Positions 9,058 through 18,975 of a stretch of DNA of 64,000 nucleotides are shown here, piece by piece (position 1 is the first letter of the stretch; each line of letters begins with the position of its first letter). The notes beneath the pieces are model-generated. The model was not told the origin of the DNA. It ran no database searches and worked only from the letters and a program-made list of their open reading frames with translations. The stretch is from Sulfurovum zhangzhouensis. GTDB lineage: Bacteria; Campylobacterota; Campylobacteria; Campylobacterales; Sulfurovaceae. Made by a program: the position numbers and the translations under genes. The stretch spans positions 434,001-498,000 of the forward strand of contig NZ_JAQIBD010000001.1 of assembly GCF_030347965.1 (NCBI RefSeq), read 5' to 3'.

Positions 9058-10787
9058 AGCCTCGCTACTCTATAGATTTCATCAATTGTGGTTCTCCCTA
9101 AGAGGGCTTTCCCCACACCATCTTCAAACATATTTACAAACCCTTCTTCTATGGCTTGTTTCGTTAACTCTTCTTTAGATGCATTTGATGCAATCATTCT
9201 TTGTAATTTATTGGTTACAATCAGAACTTCAGAGATCATTTCACGTCCTGCATAACCACTTTGTCCACACTCTTTACACCCTTCCCCTTTGTAAAAAACA
9301 GGGTTTTCAGGTAAATACTCTTTAATTCCTTCTAATAAATGAGCGGGAAGCGTAGCCTCGACCTTACAATGTGAACAAACTTTACGAACGAGTCTTTGTG
9401 CCTGTATAGCAACCAATGCACCACTTACAAGATACTCTTCAATACCCATATCCAAAATTCTTGTGACCGCTGAAATAGCATCATTGGTATGCAGTGTAGA
9501 AAGTACCAGGTGACCAGTTAGTGCTGCCTGAATAGCGATACGAAGCGTCTCTTGGTCCCTAATCTCACCGATCATGATTTTATCAGGATCCTGTCTTAAA
9601 ATTGATTTTAATGCAGAAGCGAACGTTAATCCTACATTTGGTCTAACTAAGACTTGTTGAAGACCTGCCATTTGATACTCAACAGGGTCCTCAACCGTAA
9701 TGATCTTATCTTTAACGTCTTTAATAGCGTTCAATGCACCATAAAGTGTAGTAGTCTTCCCCGAACCCGTAGGTCCTGTAACAAGTACAATGCCGTATGG
9801 GGCTTTGATAGCTTCAGAAAATCTATCAAAACAAAGTTTGCTCATACCTGCATCTTCGAGTTTGATCATTGCTTTTGATTTATCCAAAATCCTTAATACA
9901 ATTGATTCTCCATCGATTGTTGGAAGTGTTGATACCCTGAAATCGAATGCCTTTTGTGCAACTGTAGCAGAAAATCTACCATCTTGAGGTTTTCTCTTCT
10001 CTGCAATATCCAAATTAGACAGTAACTTCATACGCGAAGAAAGTGGATTAAAGATATCCTTGTCAAAGGTAAAGCTTTGTCTTAACATCCCATCGATACG
10101 ATCCCTAACGATACAACTTTTTTCCAGTGCTTCTATATGAATATCACTCGCGCCGGCATAAATAGAGTTTTTCAAGATTACATCAATCAATTTTAAGACA
10201 GCAGGGTTTTCTCCTTCTTCTGTTTCACTCTCTTGAGCAAGATCTTTTCTGATATCATTTACTAGACCTTTAATACTCTCATTAATTTCCAACCTTTGTA
10301 AATGCTGATGAATCTGTTTTGGGTTTGTAATGGCAATTTTTATCGGTTTCTTAGGAAAAAGTCTTTGTATAGCATCCTGAGCAGCCATATCCAATGGATC
10401 ATCAAAAACAATATGAACATTTAGATCTGTCTCTTCTAATGGAATAATATTATATTTTATTAGTTGTTTATATGGAAGCTTGGAAAAAAGCTTCATATCA
10501 ATTTCTGCTTCATCCAAATCTACATATCCGACATTCAGAGATTTTGCAACCTCCTTAATAACAGGAACTATATCTATCCCTTCGATTTTTTCCAGATGTG
10601 ATAAATTAATAGTCCCTTGCCGTATTTTCTTTACGAGAAACTGCTCTACAGTTTCTAGATCTATCATTCCTTCATTAATAAGGTTTGCAAAAGAAATTTT
10701 TAAAGGTGGACGTTTTCTCACTAATGCTGAAATAGCATCTTTTGTAATGAGATTCTCACTCAACATCATCTCAATTAATTTAACCAT
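9054..10787 (-). CDS. Type IV pilus/T2SS assembly ATPase (GspE/PilB/MshE family)
   Basis: The 577-residue protein has an N-terminal MshE-like domain (about 1-160) and a GspE ATPase core. Walker A GPTGSGKTT is at 338-346, followed by the Asp box, Walker B (DPDKIMIGEIRD) and the His box (GHLVLSTLHTNDA). A zinc-binding four-cysteine element (CSHC, later CKEC) is near residues 470-505. Such ATPases power pilin or pseudopilin polymerisation; MshE and Campylobacter CtsE are relatives. The N-terminal domain in MshE binds c-di-GMP, but I cannot confirm a complete binding motif here. The gene overlaps the platform gene by four bases. Confidence 0.92.
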   Translation of the reverse strand: MVKLIEMMLSENLITKDAISALVRKRPPLKISFANLINEGMIDLETVEQFLVKKIRQGTINLSHLEKIEGIDIVPVIKEVAKSLNVGYVDLDEAEIDMKLFSKLPYKQLIKYNIIPLEETDLNVHIVFDDPLDMAAQDAIQRLFPKKPIKIAITNPKQIHQHLQRLEINESIKGLVNDIRKDLAQESETEEGENPAVLKLIDVILKNSIYAGASDIHIEALEKSCIVRDRIDGMLRQSFTFDKDIFNPLSSRMKLLSNLDIAEKRKPQDGRFSATVAQKAFDFRVSTLPTIDGESIVLRILDKSKAMIKLEDAGMSKLCFDRFSEAIKAPYGIVLVTGPTGSGKTTTLYGALNAIKDVKDKIITVEDPVEYQMAGLQQVLVRPNVGLTFASALKSILRQDPDKIMIGEIRDQETLRIAIQAALTGHLVLSTLHTNDAISAVTRILDMGIEEYLVSGALVAIQAQRLVRKVCSHCKVEATLPAHLLEGIKEYLPENPVFYKGEGCKECGQSGYAGREMISEVLIVTNKLQRMIASNASKEELTKQAIEEGFVNMFEDGVGKALLGRTTIDEIYRVARL

Positions 10788-10852
10788 TTAACATCCTCCT
10801 ACTAACTCAATTAGTATACCATAATAGTTTCGGAACAAAATTGCATAATTCA

Positions 10853-11605
10853 TTATTTAATTTGTTCTAATAACCTTTTTGCTTGTAATGAATTCGACCT
10901 TCTAATATAAGATTGTAATACTTTTATGGCATCTTGTCGCTGTCCCAGTTTTGCTTTTGATTCTGCGAACAATAGCCAACTCTCTTCAAGAGTATCGTCA
11001 ATTTTATTTGTTTGGAGTGCCCAATATTCAGCTTTTTTATATTCTCCCCTATTAAAATAGCTTCTTGCTAAAAATAAAGAATCATCCGTATCATGTGTTT
11101 GATAAAAACGTTGTTCTACATCCTTATAAGCAGTAACACTTGATGTCTCTAATATATCCAAATGCATTTTTTTACTTGAAGCTTCTTCTTCCTGAGAAAA
11201 AATATTTGCTTTATTTGTGTTATTTAAAGATTCTACATCTTCTAAAACGGGTTCATTAGAAGCACGGTCGTATGGTTTTGGCTCTTCACTTACAATAATT
11301 TCGGGAGCTGTTTTAGTTATCATAACAGGACTAACTGTTTTTTCAAGTTTTTCTAATTTTTCTTGTTCTTTTACTATTGAAATATTGGATTCTGATGAGG
11401 GTACATTATTTGTCTCACTGCTTATTTGAATCTTTGGCATGGTATTGAACATTTCTTTCACTTTATTATTCAAAGATTCATTGAAATAAACAAATGATAT
11501 TGATATAACAAAAAGAGCGAAAAAAATAAGTGAAATATAAAATGGCCGTTTTCTTTTTTTATTATAGACAGACCATTCTTTCTCTAATTTATCAATATCA
11601 TACAT
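10853..11605 (-). CDS. Membrane-anchored TPR-like protein at the MshN position
   Basis: The 250-residue protein has a basic cytoplasmic start (KKRKRP), one membrane span at about 22-42, and a low-complexity periplasmic linker rich in Ser, Glu and Lys. Its C-terminal part (about 160-250) has TPR-like helical pairs (SYFNRGEYKKAEYWALQTN; AKLGQRQDAIKVLQSYI). It sits between the MshM-like and MshE-like genes, exactly where mshN lies in MSHA loci. It overlaps the preceding gene by eight bases. It probably scaffolds assembly on the periplasmic side; this role is inferred from topology and position. Confidence 0.65.
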   Translation of the reverse strand: MYDIDKLEKEWSVYNKKRKRPFYISLIFFALFVISISFVYFNESLNNKVKEMFNTMPKIQISSETNNVPSSESNISIVKEQEKLEKLEKTVSPVMITKTAPEIIVSEEPKPYDRASNEPVLEDVESLNNTNKANIFSQEEEASSKKMHLDILETSSVTAYKDVEQRFYQTHDTDDSLFLARSYFNRGEYKKAEYWALQTNKIDDTLEESWLLFAESKAKLGQRQDAIKVLQSYIRRSNSLQAKRLLEQIK

Positions 11606-12410
11606 GTATATATCCTAGTTTTAACGCAGCCATTTCAATGATTTTTTTAGAAACTCTCTCATATTGGACCTTTGAAGGTTCATGGGTATCATAATATTCA
11701 CAAATCTCAAATATAGTAAAAAATAACTTATTACATTCTCTAAAATTTCCATTAGTAAATGAATGTATTAATTTCATCTCTTTTTCTTTAATACTATTAG
11801 CTACTTCAAACAAATTTTTTTTAAGAAGTTTCTTATGAACATACGATATTTGATCTTCTAAAGTAGCGTTCTTTAATTCAATCACTTCCCAAATTCTAGA
11901 TTGAAAATGCTCTTTAGCTATAAGATCTTCATCTTCAGTTTTATGTAGTGAAACAATGAATTTAACAGATCTTGTATCAGAAAGTAATCTAATCTTTTCC
12001 ATCATTTCAGGGCCATACATTTGTGCTTCATCCAACAATATGATTATTTCTCTTTGACCACGTAAGCCTTTACAATAATTTACTAAAGATGAAAAATTAA
12101 TATCTGTATTAGCTGGTAGATCTTCTTTTGTAAGCGCTTTAAACAACTTATGAAAGAATTCCTTTTCATTTATTGAAGGAGTTTCAAAATAGTGAATTTC
12201 TTTCTCATCTTGCAGCTTCAATGCTATTCGATTAAGAAGTATACTTTTCCCAGTACCAGGCTTACCAAAAAGTAAAATCATTTTTAACGGCTTTTCAATG
12301 CTATGCTCAAGCTGTTTAAATGCTGACACTGAAGTACTTAGATCAATGTAGTCATCGACATCTATTGAGTCGATGAATACATTTTTTGCAACCTCATATC
12401 TACTTTTCAT
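11598..12410 (-). CDS. AAA+ ATPase, MshM/ExeA-like
   Basis: The 270-residue protein is an ExeA-type AAA ATPase. Walker A GKPGTGKS is at about 49-56, Walker B IIILLDEAQ at about 122-130, and a sensor-like FIVSLH segment follows. No membrane span is visible, so it should be cytoplasmic or peripheral. MshM in MSHA loci and CtsP in Campylobacter transformation occupy the same place; family members such as ExeA help assemble the secretin. ExeA is longer and has a peptidoglycan-binding domain, which is absent here. The gene overlaps the secretin gene by 11 bases. Confidence 0.75.
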   Translation of the reverse strand: MKSRYEVAKNVFIDSIDVDDYIDLSTSVSAFKQLEHSIEKPLKMILLFGKPGTGKSILLNRIALKLQDEKEIHYFETPSINEKEFFHKLFKALTKEDLPANTDINFSSLVNYCKGLRGQREIIILLDEAQMYGPEMMEKIRLLSDTRSVKFIVSLHKTEDEDLIAKEHFQSRIWEVIELKNATLEDQISYVHKKLLKKNLFEVANSIKEKEMKLIHSFTNGNFRECNKLFFTIFEICEYYDTHEPSKVQYERVSKKIIEMAALKLGYIHV

Positions 12411-14001
12411 TCAATTTTGTATAACCAAGGTCTTTTAATGAGACATCTTTGCTATTCTTCACAATATGCGGAGTGATTATCAAGACAAGTTCTTCAACTT
12501 TATTGATTTTTTCCTCATATTTGAATGCATGCTCTAGCAATGGCAGATCACCCAATAGCGGAACTTTATTAGTATTGTAACCAGTTTTTGAAGTGATCAA
12601 TCCACCTAATACAGCATGCTGATCATTTTTCACTGTAATTACTGATGCAATCTGTCTTCTTACCAAATCAGGTGGGATCGCACGTACACCAGACTCTGCA
12701 GCAACATTTTTTACAGTATCTGTGACTGACGGATTAATTTTAAGCGTGATCATTCCATTAGAAGAAATCTCAGGTGTTATATCAAGTAGTATACCTGCAA
12801 ATACGGAATCAACGATTTCACCTTCTGCTGCTACTGCCCCTCCACCTGAACTTGCTGTACTACTTGATTTAATCTTATAGAAAATCTCTTGTCCAACTGA
12901 GATCAATGCAGGTTGATTATTCAAAGTCATGACTCTAGGACTAGAAATAGCTTTAACATCACCTTGTGTACCTAGGAATTTTACAACTTCACTTACATCT
13001 GTCTTACCAGTTAAAATGAGTGCATTTGCATTTTGTGGAGTTACACCATCTGCATATGAAAAATCTGTTATCCCGTCTGTCACATCATATTCAATTGAGG
13101 AAATATTATTCTGATTAAAGAGCAACCTATTCACTGTCACATTTTGCAACGTGAAAAGTTGGCTCCAATCTACTCCTGAAGTTGTACTGTCATCAAATGT
13201 AACAGAGAGTATTCTTACATCAATTAAAACTTGAGATTTTAATTGATCGCTTAATGTTTTCACATAACGTGAAACTCTATCTATCTGTTTTTGAGTACCT
13301 GTAACAGTAATCATCCCTGCATCTGGATTTACAATCGGTGCAACTGGGTTATATTCCCATACTTTTCCATCAGGACCAACCCATGTATCACCATCTTTAG
13401 TATAGTGAGTACTTCCGTCAGATGCACCTATAAGTATACGTTGTACTTCTTTTTCGACATTTTGCCAGAACATAAATTCATCGTTACTTTCAATAGAGAT
13501 TCCAGTTCTTGAATCATTTGACCCACCACTAGTTGAACCTTGACTAGTTCCCCCAGTACCAGCTGCCGCAGTGCTTTGTGGATTGGCAATTGTTACGTTT
13601 GCTGTACTAATTCCTTTTCTCTGCCCTGAAATATAGTGAATTCTAAAAGTTTTAGTAATCAAATAAGAAATTTTGAGTTTATTACCTACAAGAGAATAGT
13701 GAAGATCATTATCTTTTAAGATTGTATTTAAAAAACCTTTTAATGTACTATTTTTAAGTTTTACATAATAAAGCTTTTTATTCATTCTCATTTTTGCAGC
13801 ATCATCATTCACGATCACAGTTAAACCACATGTGTCAGCAAGATTTTCTACTACATCACTAATAGTCAGTTGACTATCTATCGTCACTGAAAACAGTTTT
13901 GAAGAACATCCTTCTTCTGCTAAAGCATTATTCATACCAAAACCAAATATGAATGCTGCAATTAAAAAAAGTTTGGTCCTTACTTTCTCTATCTTTCTCA
14001 T
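12400..14001 (-). CDS. Secretin, MshL/PilQ/CtsD-like outer-membrane channel
   Basis: The 533-residue protein has a signal peptide ending near AEEG (about residue 29), N-terminal secretin/TonB short domains (about 35-115), a Ser/Gly/Thr-rich linker (about 140-170), and a C-terminal secretin domain from about 240. Secretin hallmarks include VLIDVRILSV, the DVKAISSPRVMTLNNQPA segment and the C-terminal VPLLGDLPLLEHAF. Secretins form the multimeric outer-membrane pore for pili, DNA or secreted proteins. A strong AAGGAAG site precedes the ATG. It follows the small PilP-like lipoprotein gene, as in pilP-pilQ and mshK-mshL. Confidence 0.9.
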   Translation of the reverse strand: MRKIEKVRTKLFLIAAFIFGFGMNNALAEEGCSSKLFSVTIDSQLTISDVVENLADTCGLTVIVNDDAAKMRMNKKLYYVKLKNSTLKGFLNTILKDNDLHYSLVGNKLKISYLITKTFRIHYISGQRKGISTANVTIANPQSTAAAGTGGTSQGSTSGGSNDSRTGISIESNDEFMFWQNVEKEVQRILIGASDGSTHYTKDGDTWVGPDGKVWEYNPVAPIVNPDAGMITVTGTQKQIDRVSRYVKTLSDQLKSQVLIDVRILSVTFDDSTTSGVDWSQLFTLQNVTVNRLLFNQNNISSIEYDVTDGITDFSYADGVTPQNANALILTGKTDVSEVVKFLGTQGDVKAISSPRVMTLNNQPALISVGQEIFYKIKSSSTASSGGGAVAAEGEIVDSVFAGILLDITPEISSNGMITLKINPSVTDTVKNVAAESGVRAIPPDLVRRQIASVITVKNDQHAVLGGLITSKTGYNTNKVPLLGDLPLLEHAFKYEEKINKVEELVLIITPHIVKNSKDVSLKDLGYTKLNEK

Positions 14002-14002
14002 C

Positions 14003-14416
14003 TTACTTCCTTTCTTCTATCTGAATAAAATCATTTCCGCCTTCAGATAGAAACAATTTCTTAATATTATTTTCATTGCGTAGTACTACACCTCTTTTAC
14101 CAATATACTTGAGTGTATACCCCATTACCTTCTCCTCAATACCAACCCACTGGTCATTTATATATGCTTTCCCATTAACTATTGCGTGTAAAATGAGCTT
14201 TGCATCTTCTTTTTTTTCTGGGATGATAAATGTTACCAGTTTATCCTCACCTTCTTGTGATCTGACAAAAGGTTCTTTGGTTTGATCTAGAGTTTCTAGC
14301 TTTACACCTTCCCTTTTCTCATGTATTTGAGCAACCATCTTCTCTATTTGAGGGATAGATAGATCAGCACATGCAAATAAACTTAACACTGTAAAACTTA
14401 TCGCTATCTTTTTCAT
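14003..14416 (-). CDS. Small lipoprotein at the PilP/MshK position
   Basis: I choose the ATG at 14416 (137 residues) rather than one six codons upstream. It overlaps the stop of the preceding gene as TAATG, and it begins a clean lipoprotein signal, MKKIAISFTVLSLFAC, with Cys16 as the lipidation site. The C-terminal half (about 85-130) has a compact beta pattern (AIVNGKAYINDQWVGIEEKV, then YIGKRGVVLRN) like the HR domain of PilP/MshK. Such proteins link the inner-membrane PilN-PilO complex to the secretin. The family assignment rests on fold pattern and gene order, since the sequence is short and diverged. Confidence 0.65.
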   Translation of the reverse strand: MKKIAISFTVLSLFACADLSIPQIEKMVAQIHEKREGVKLETLDQTKEPFVRSQEGEDKLVTFIIPEKKEDAKLILHAIVNGKAYINDQWVGIEEKVMGYTLKYIGKRGVVLRNENNIKKLFLSEGGNDFIQIEERK

Positions 14417-15069
14417 TAGTGATTGATCCCCCATACAGAAATATTGATATCTGCTAAAATATCAGATGAATTATTGTCTAAAGACAATTGACTGCCGTAA
14501 ATATCAGTAACTAGTACGTTCTGTTCTATCTCATTCATAAACTTAACAATACTTCTATAGTCACCTTTACATCCTACAGAAATCTCCAATACATGACCAA
14601 AGCTACCGTTGTTATCTACATATTTATTGGTAATATATTCTAATTCAACATTTTGAACTTCTGCCCTATCTGTGATAGAATTGAGAAATTTTGACCAGCT
14701 TCTTTGATTGAAAAGCATATCTGAAAGTTTATTGAGACTGTTATCGATAAACTTGATGTTAGAAGTAATCTTTACAATCTCTTCATTTTTCTGTTTAATA
14801 TCATTATCATATTTTTTCACATAAAAATTACGATCACCGCCCACAGTAATTGAGTTAAGATACGTATTATTATCTGTTAAAGTCTTTTCAATACTTTTTT
14901 TCGTAGCTTCACTCTTTTTATACATTGCCTCTGTAGCCGGAAGTAAAAAAGCATATGCCAAATAAGCAATCAAACCTGCTACACCTAGAATCACCAACCA
15001 TTTTTCACTCTCTTTTTTGGGAGCAAAATACTCATCTAATGCTTCTAATTTATCTTCTATGTACTTCAT
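14416..15069 (-). CDS. PilO/MshJ-like inner-membrane alignment protein
   Basis: The 217-residue protein has a short cytoplasmic N-terminus, one membrane span at about 25-45, a coiled-coil region (about 50-115) and a C-terminal ferredoxin-like region (about 120-217). This is the PilO layout. PilO pairs with PilN in the inner membrane and contacts PilP, aligning the pilus machine through the periplasm. The gene overlaps the upstream PilM/PilN-like gene by four bases and the downstream lipoprotein by one base. Sequence conservation is low in this family, so order and topology carry much of the assignment. Confidence 0.75.
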   Translation of the reverse strand: MKYIEDKLEALDEYFAPKKESEKWLVILGVAGLIAYLAYAFLLPATEAMYKKSEATKKSIEKTLTDNNTYLNSITVGGDRNFYVKKYDNDIKQKNEEIVKITSNIKFIDNSLNKLSDMLFNQRSWSKFLNSITDRAEVQNVELEYITNKYVDNNGSFGHVLEISVGCKGDYRSIVKFMNEIEQNVLVTDIYGSQLSLDNNSSDILADINISVWGINH

Positions 15070-16598
15070 TTTAAATCCACCTTCAGAAGACCTTTGTAGT
15101 AGTTACTCTCTGGGTCTTTTTCAATTAACTCGATATTTATCTGATTAATTTCCTGAAAATGATTATCAGATATATATTTAATTAATTCTGTTAACTTCCT
15201 ATCCTCCGAACTTACCAATGACAACCATATAACATCATTGTCACTTTTCATCTTTTCTACGTGTACATCATACTTGTCCAGTTCTCCTGCCAAAGTATGG
15301 AAAATACCTGATTTCAGACGATAATTAATTTTCTTATCATAAATAGAAGTAAGTGTTTTTGTTTTAGCTTGATACGTAGCTGAGAGTTTAGCAATCTTAT
15401 CATCTAGCTGAGTAATGATCGCTTTCTTCTCTGCCAATATCTTTTTATATTTTGATGCCTCTTGTGATACTTTGTCATTCTGAATATTTAGTGCATAGAC
15501 CGTTGCATCATTAATATAAGAGCCTACAAGATAAACTAAAGGATATGCCAGACCTACTGAAATAGCAGCAAATGTACTAATGATAAATTGCCCACTCGCT
15601 CTGTTAACAAAAGAAGGTGGACGAGGATATCTTGTCAAGTTTACAATTGAAGTCTCATCTTCCAGGTAATCAAATGCACTCAAAAGCATAAGGAATTGAA
15701 GCTGGTCTGTATACCATTCTTCACACTCAATATGGTAATTGAAGTTAAACTCAGAAGATTGTAATCCTAGATAATTTTGACTATAATCATCCAAGCCAAT
15801 AATTGGTCCATAAGCTGTACCTATGAACATTTGATCTATTCGATCTAGTTCAAATGCTCTCTTAGCATAAATGATAATATCATTAATAGTGATAAAAACT
15901 TCGCCGAAGATCTTCATCAAGTTTTCTTGATAACCTTCTCTGGTCGTTTTCATACCTTCTTGCTCTAAAACATTAAAGAATTCTTTCTCTTCAACTTGTT
16001 CACCAATTAATTCACAATATTTATTATAAATTGTCTCAAGTGAGAAATCTATAGATTTAGAATAGAGGAACTCTCCATTATGATAAAGGGTAACAAATGC
16101 ATCAAACTTGGTAAAGTAAACAAAACATTGTGTACCGTTATCATCTAAAATTTCTTTTTTATAAAGTGCTTTATATAACAGTGGTGCAGGAGCAAGAAGA
16201 TCGATATATTTTGTCTCTTCTTTAATAGATAGGAAACTAATATCTAATGTATCTGGTTCAGCTACAAAGATATGAAATTCTCTTTCTTCTCCAGACTCCT
16301 TACTCTCAGTATATGAGATAAGATAGTCTTTTGCTTGATCAAGCCCTAACTCTTCATATGCTTTAATGTCGATAATATCCGGGATGTCTTCTTCGGGGAT
16401 ACTACGACTAATATAAACTGTAGTAGTAATCAAATCTTTATTGCTGACATAAGAAGCAATAAAGTTTGAAGTATTATAAGTAAGTTTCTTAAAAGGCTGA
16501 AAAGTATTATCTTTAAATTGATAATATTTTCCGGCATAAGCATTCAAAGTAACAATATTTTTTACAGCCGATTGTGACGAACTTTTTTTCAAAAACAT
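15066..16598 (-). CDS. PilM-PilN-like composite protein at the MshI position
   Basis: The 510-residue protein has a long cytoplasmic part (about 1-330) that looks like a diverged actin-like PilM/MshI domain. A membrane span follows at about 340-362 (FAAISVGLAYPLVYLVGSYI), then a periplasmic coiled coil (about 380-425) and a PilN-like end domain. In many pili PilM and PilN are separate proteins that bind each other; here both roles appear to be in one chain. The clear ATP-binding motifs of PilM are not evident to me, so nucleotide binding is uncertain. It is the first gene of the cluster and is preceded by a GGAAG site. Confidence 0.65.
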   Translation of the reverse strand: MFLKKSSSQSAVKNIVTLNAYAGKYYQFKDNTFQPFKKLTYNTSNFIASYVSNKDLITTTVYISRSIPEEDIPDIIDIKAYEELGLDQAKDYLISYTESKESGEEREFHIFVAEPDTLDISFLSIKEETKYIDLLAPAPLLYKALYKKEILDDNGTQCFVYFTKFDAFVTLYHNGEFLYSKSIDFSLETIYNKYCELIGEQVEEKEFFNVLEQEGMKTTREGYQENLMKIFGEVFITINDIIIYAKRAFELDRIDQMFIGTAYGPIIGLDDYSQNYLGLQSSEFNFNYHIECEEWYTDQLQFLMLLSAFDYLEDETSIVNLTRYPRPPSFVNRASGQFIISTFAAISVGLAYPLVYLVGSYINDATVYALNIQNDKVSQEASKYKKILAEKKAIITQLDDKIAKLSATYQAKTKTLTSIYDKKINYRLKSGIFHTLAGELDKYDVHVEKMKSDNDVIWLSLVSSEDRKLTELIKYISDNHFQEINQINIELIEKDPESNYYKGLLKVDLK

Positions 16599-16701
16599 TT
16601 TAAACTTCCTTGTATATTGACCAATTATATATGTCTTAATATTAAACTTATCTTATAAAGTTTGGAAGTTTCTTAAAAATCGTATATTTTTTAATAAAAA
16701 C

Positions 16702-17601
16702 TTAAAAAACATATCCTAAGGATTCTAAATCGTTTTTGTTTTTACTCCATCCCTTTTTTACGGCAACATGTAAATCCAGATATATTTTTTTCTGTGCAAA
16801 CTCTTCAAGAAGTTCTCTTGCTAACTTGCCTACACGTTTGATTCCTTCTCCTCGTTTTCCCACGATCATACCTTTTTGAGTATCCTTCTCTACAATAATC
16901 GTTGCGTAAACACGGTCCATATTGTCACTCTCATCAATCTTCTCGATAACGACATCACTTTCATAAGGAATCTCATCACTTAGATTTTCAAAAATCGATT
17001 CTCGTATCAACTCTTTATATATATCGCGTATATTATCCGTAGTAAGAAGTTCAGGATCATAAAGATATGGAGATTCAGGCAGATATTTGACAATCTCATC
17101 TAACAGCTGTTCTTTTCCTACTTTTTTATTGACGGAAAACGGTATGATCGCTTCAAAGTGATCTTGATACTTCTGATACTGAGCAAGTTTATTAAGTATA
17201 TCTCCCTGTTTTGCATGATCAATCTTTGTCAATACAATAATATGTTTGCTACCTTTTGCCTCACTTAACCGTAAAAACTTCTCATACTCATCCAATTTAT
17301 CAGTAACAGGGGCAAGGAACAAAATAAGATCTGCATCCCCTATTGCTTTTAGAGCTTCATCAAGCATAAACTCATTCAGTAGTTTCTCTTTTTTATGGAT
17401 ACCCGGTGTATCGACAAATATGATCTGTGCACCTTTATGCATCTCAATAATATTCATACGCTTACGCGTTGCTTGAGCTTTTTTTGAGACCATAGCAAGT
17501 TTTTCGCCTACGATATGATTCAATAAAGTACTCTTCCCAGCATTGGGACGTCCTACTACCGCTACAAAACCTGCTTTTGTCTTTATCTCTTTAGACATCA
17601 T
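16702..17601 (-). CDS. era: GTPase Era
   Basis: Era is an essential GTPase that binds the 3' end of 16S rRNA and helps 30S subunit maturation. The 299-residue protein has G1 GRPNAGKS at about 17-24, G3 DTPG at about 64-67, and G4 LTKIDH. A C-terminal KH RNA-binding domain follows, with IVGKRGEGIKRVG at about 248-260. Two adjacent ATGs are possible starts; the second (17598) has the better spacing to AAGGAT. It follows hslU by 34 bases in the order rplI-hslV-hslU-era, which I recall as typical for Campylobacterota. Confidence 0.96.
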   Translation of the reverse strand: MMSKEIKTKAGFVAVVGRPNAGKSTLLNHIVGEKLAMVSKKAQATRKRMNIIEMHKGAQIIFVDTPGIHKKEKLLNEFMLDEALKAIGDADLILFLAPVTDKLDEYEKFLRLSEAKGSKHIIVLTKIDHAKQGDILNKLAQYQKYQDHFEAIIPFSVNKKVGKEQLLDEIVKYLPESPYLYDPELLTTDNIRDIYKELIRESIFENLSDEIPYESDVVIEKIDESDNMDRVYATIIVEKDTQKGMIVGKRGEGIKRVGKLARELLEEFAQKKIYLDLHVAVKKGWSKNKNDLESLGYVF

Positions 17602-17635
17602 TTATCCTTCAGGTGACTAATTGTTCACACTATGT

Positions 17636-18964
17636 TTATAATATATAACGTGTAGCATCTTCATCTTCTACTACGCTTCCGATCTTCTCATCAATCAACG
17701 TTTTGCTTACTGAAATTTCCTGTCCGGTATATTCATCGGCACTAAAACTGATCTCCTCAAGAACTTTCTCTACTACCGTGTGAAGACGTCTTGCACCGAT
17801 ATCTTCAGTTTTTTCATTGGCAGTCAATGAATAATGAGCTATGGCTCTAAGCGCTTCTTCTTCAAATGTAAGTGTCACACCTTCTACTTTCATCAGTGCC
17901 TGATATTGCTTGATTAGAGAATGTTTCGGTTCAGTAAGAATACGATAAAGCGTCTCCTCATCTAAACTGTTCAGCTCTACTCTCAATGGAAATCTTCCCT
18001 GAAGCTCAGGGATAAGATCACTTGGTTTGCTTAAGTGGAATGCACCTGCAGCAATAAAAAGGATATGATCAGTCTTGACCATTCCTAGCTTAGTCTGTAC
18101 TGTTGAACCTTCAACAATAGGCAACAAGTCTCTTTGTACACCCTCTTTACTCGGGTCTTGTCTACTTTGAGCAGAAGACGAAACAGCAATCTTATCGATT
18201 TCATCAAGAAAAATGATACCGCCCTTTTCTACCTTTTCTAATGCCAAAGTCTTTAACTGCTCTTCATCGAGCAGTTCCTGACTTGCCTCAGTTTCCAGGA
18301 TCTTCTTCGCATCTTTCACTGACAGCTCTTTCTCGGTACCTTTCTTTCCGTATGCACCAAGTACTTTGACAATAGACTCTTGTACTTGGATCATTTGAGG
18401 TGGAAGACCATCATCTGAAAGCATTGGATGATCTGGTACCTCCACTTTCACCATCAGATTATCTAGTTCACCTTTTTCAAACTTCTCCTGCATCTTGGCA
18501 AAAGCATGCTCATAGTCAGCCTTTTTCTGCTCACTCGCTCCGGCAGGAAGTGGAGGTAGAAGTTTTTCGATGATCTTATTTTCTACATAAATAGCGATCT
18601 TTTCCTTGTTCTTCTCATTCTCCTCTGCTCTAACAAGAGAGAGTGATGTTGTAGCAAGATCACGTACCATAGATTCTACATCACGTCCTACAAAACCGAC
18701 TTCAGTATATTTACTTGCTTCTACCTTTATAAACGGTAGGTTCATCATTTTTGCCAAACGTCTGGCAATCTCGGTCTTACCTACTCCTGTACTTCCTATC
18801 ATCAAAATATTCTTGGGAACAACATCATGCTGCATATCTTCATCTAGTTGCATACGTCTATAACGGTTTCGAAGTGCGACCGCAATAGTTTTTTTTGCAT
18901 CCTTTTGACCAATTACATACTTATCAAGATAAGCTACAATCTCTTTAGGTGTCAAATTATCCAC
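17636..18964 (-). CDS. hslU: HslU, ATPase subunit of the HslUV protease
   Basis: HslU is the AAA+ unfoldase that feeds proteins to the HslV peptidase in the cytoplasm. The 442-residue length is normal. Walker A GSTGVGKTE is at about 57-65, Walker B IIFLDEIDK near 250, and the sensor II segment GARRLHTVVEKVLE is near the C-terminus. The inserted I-domain lies between. The start is GTG, with AAGGAAGAG six bases upstream. It begins 11 bases after hslV, and the two are certainly cotranscribed. Confidence 0.97.
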   Translation of the reverse strand: MDNLTPKEIVAYLDKYVIGQKDAKKTIAVALRNRYRRMQLDEDMQHDVVPKNILMIGSTGVGKTEIARRLAKMMNLPFIKVEASKYTEVGFVGRDVESMVRDLATTSLSLVRAEENEKNKEKIAIYVENKIIEKLLPPLPAGASEQKKADYEHAFAKMQEKFEKGELDNLMVKVEVPDHPMLSDDGLPPQMIQVQESIVKVLGAYGKKGTEKELSVKDAKKILETEASQELLDEEQLKTLALEKVEKGGIIFLDEIDKIAVSSSAQSRQDPSKEGVQRDLLPIVEGSTVQTKLGMVKTDHILFIAAGAFHLSKPSDLIPELQGRFPLRVELNSLDEETLYRILTEPKHSLIKQYQALMKVEGVTLTFEEEALRAIAHYSLTANEKTEDIGARRLHTVVEKVLEEISFSADEYTGQEISVSKTLIDEKIGSVVEDEDATRYIL

Positions 18965-18975
18965 TAATCTCTTCC

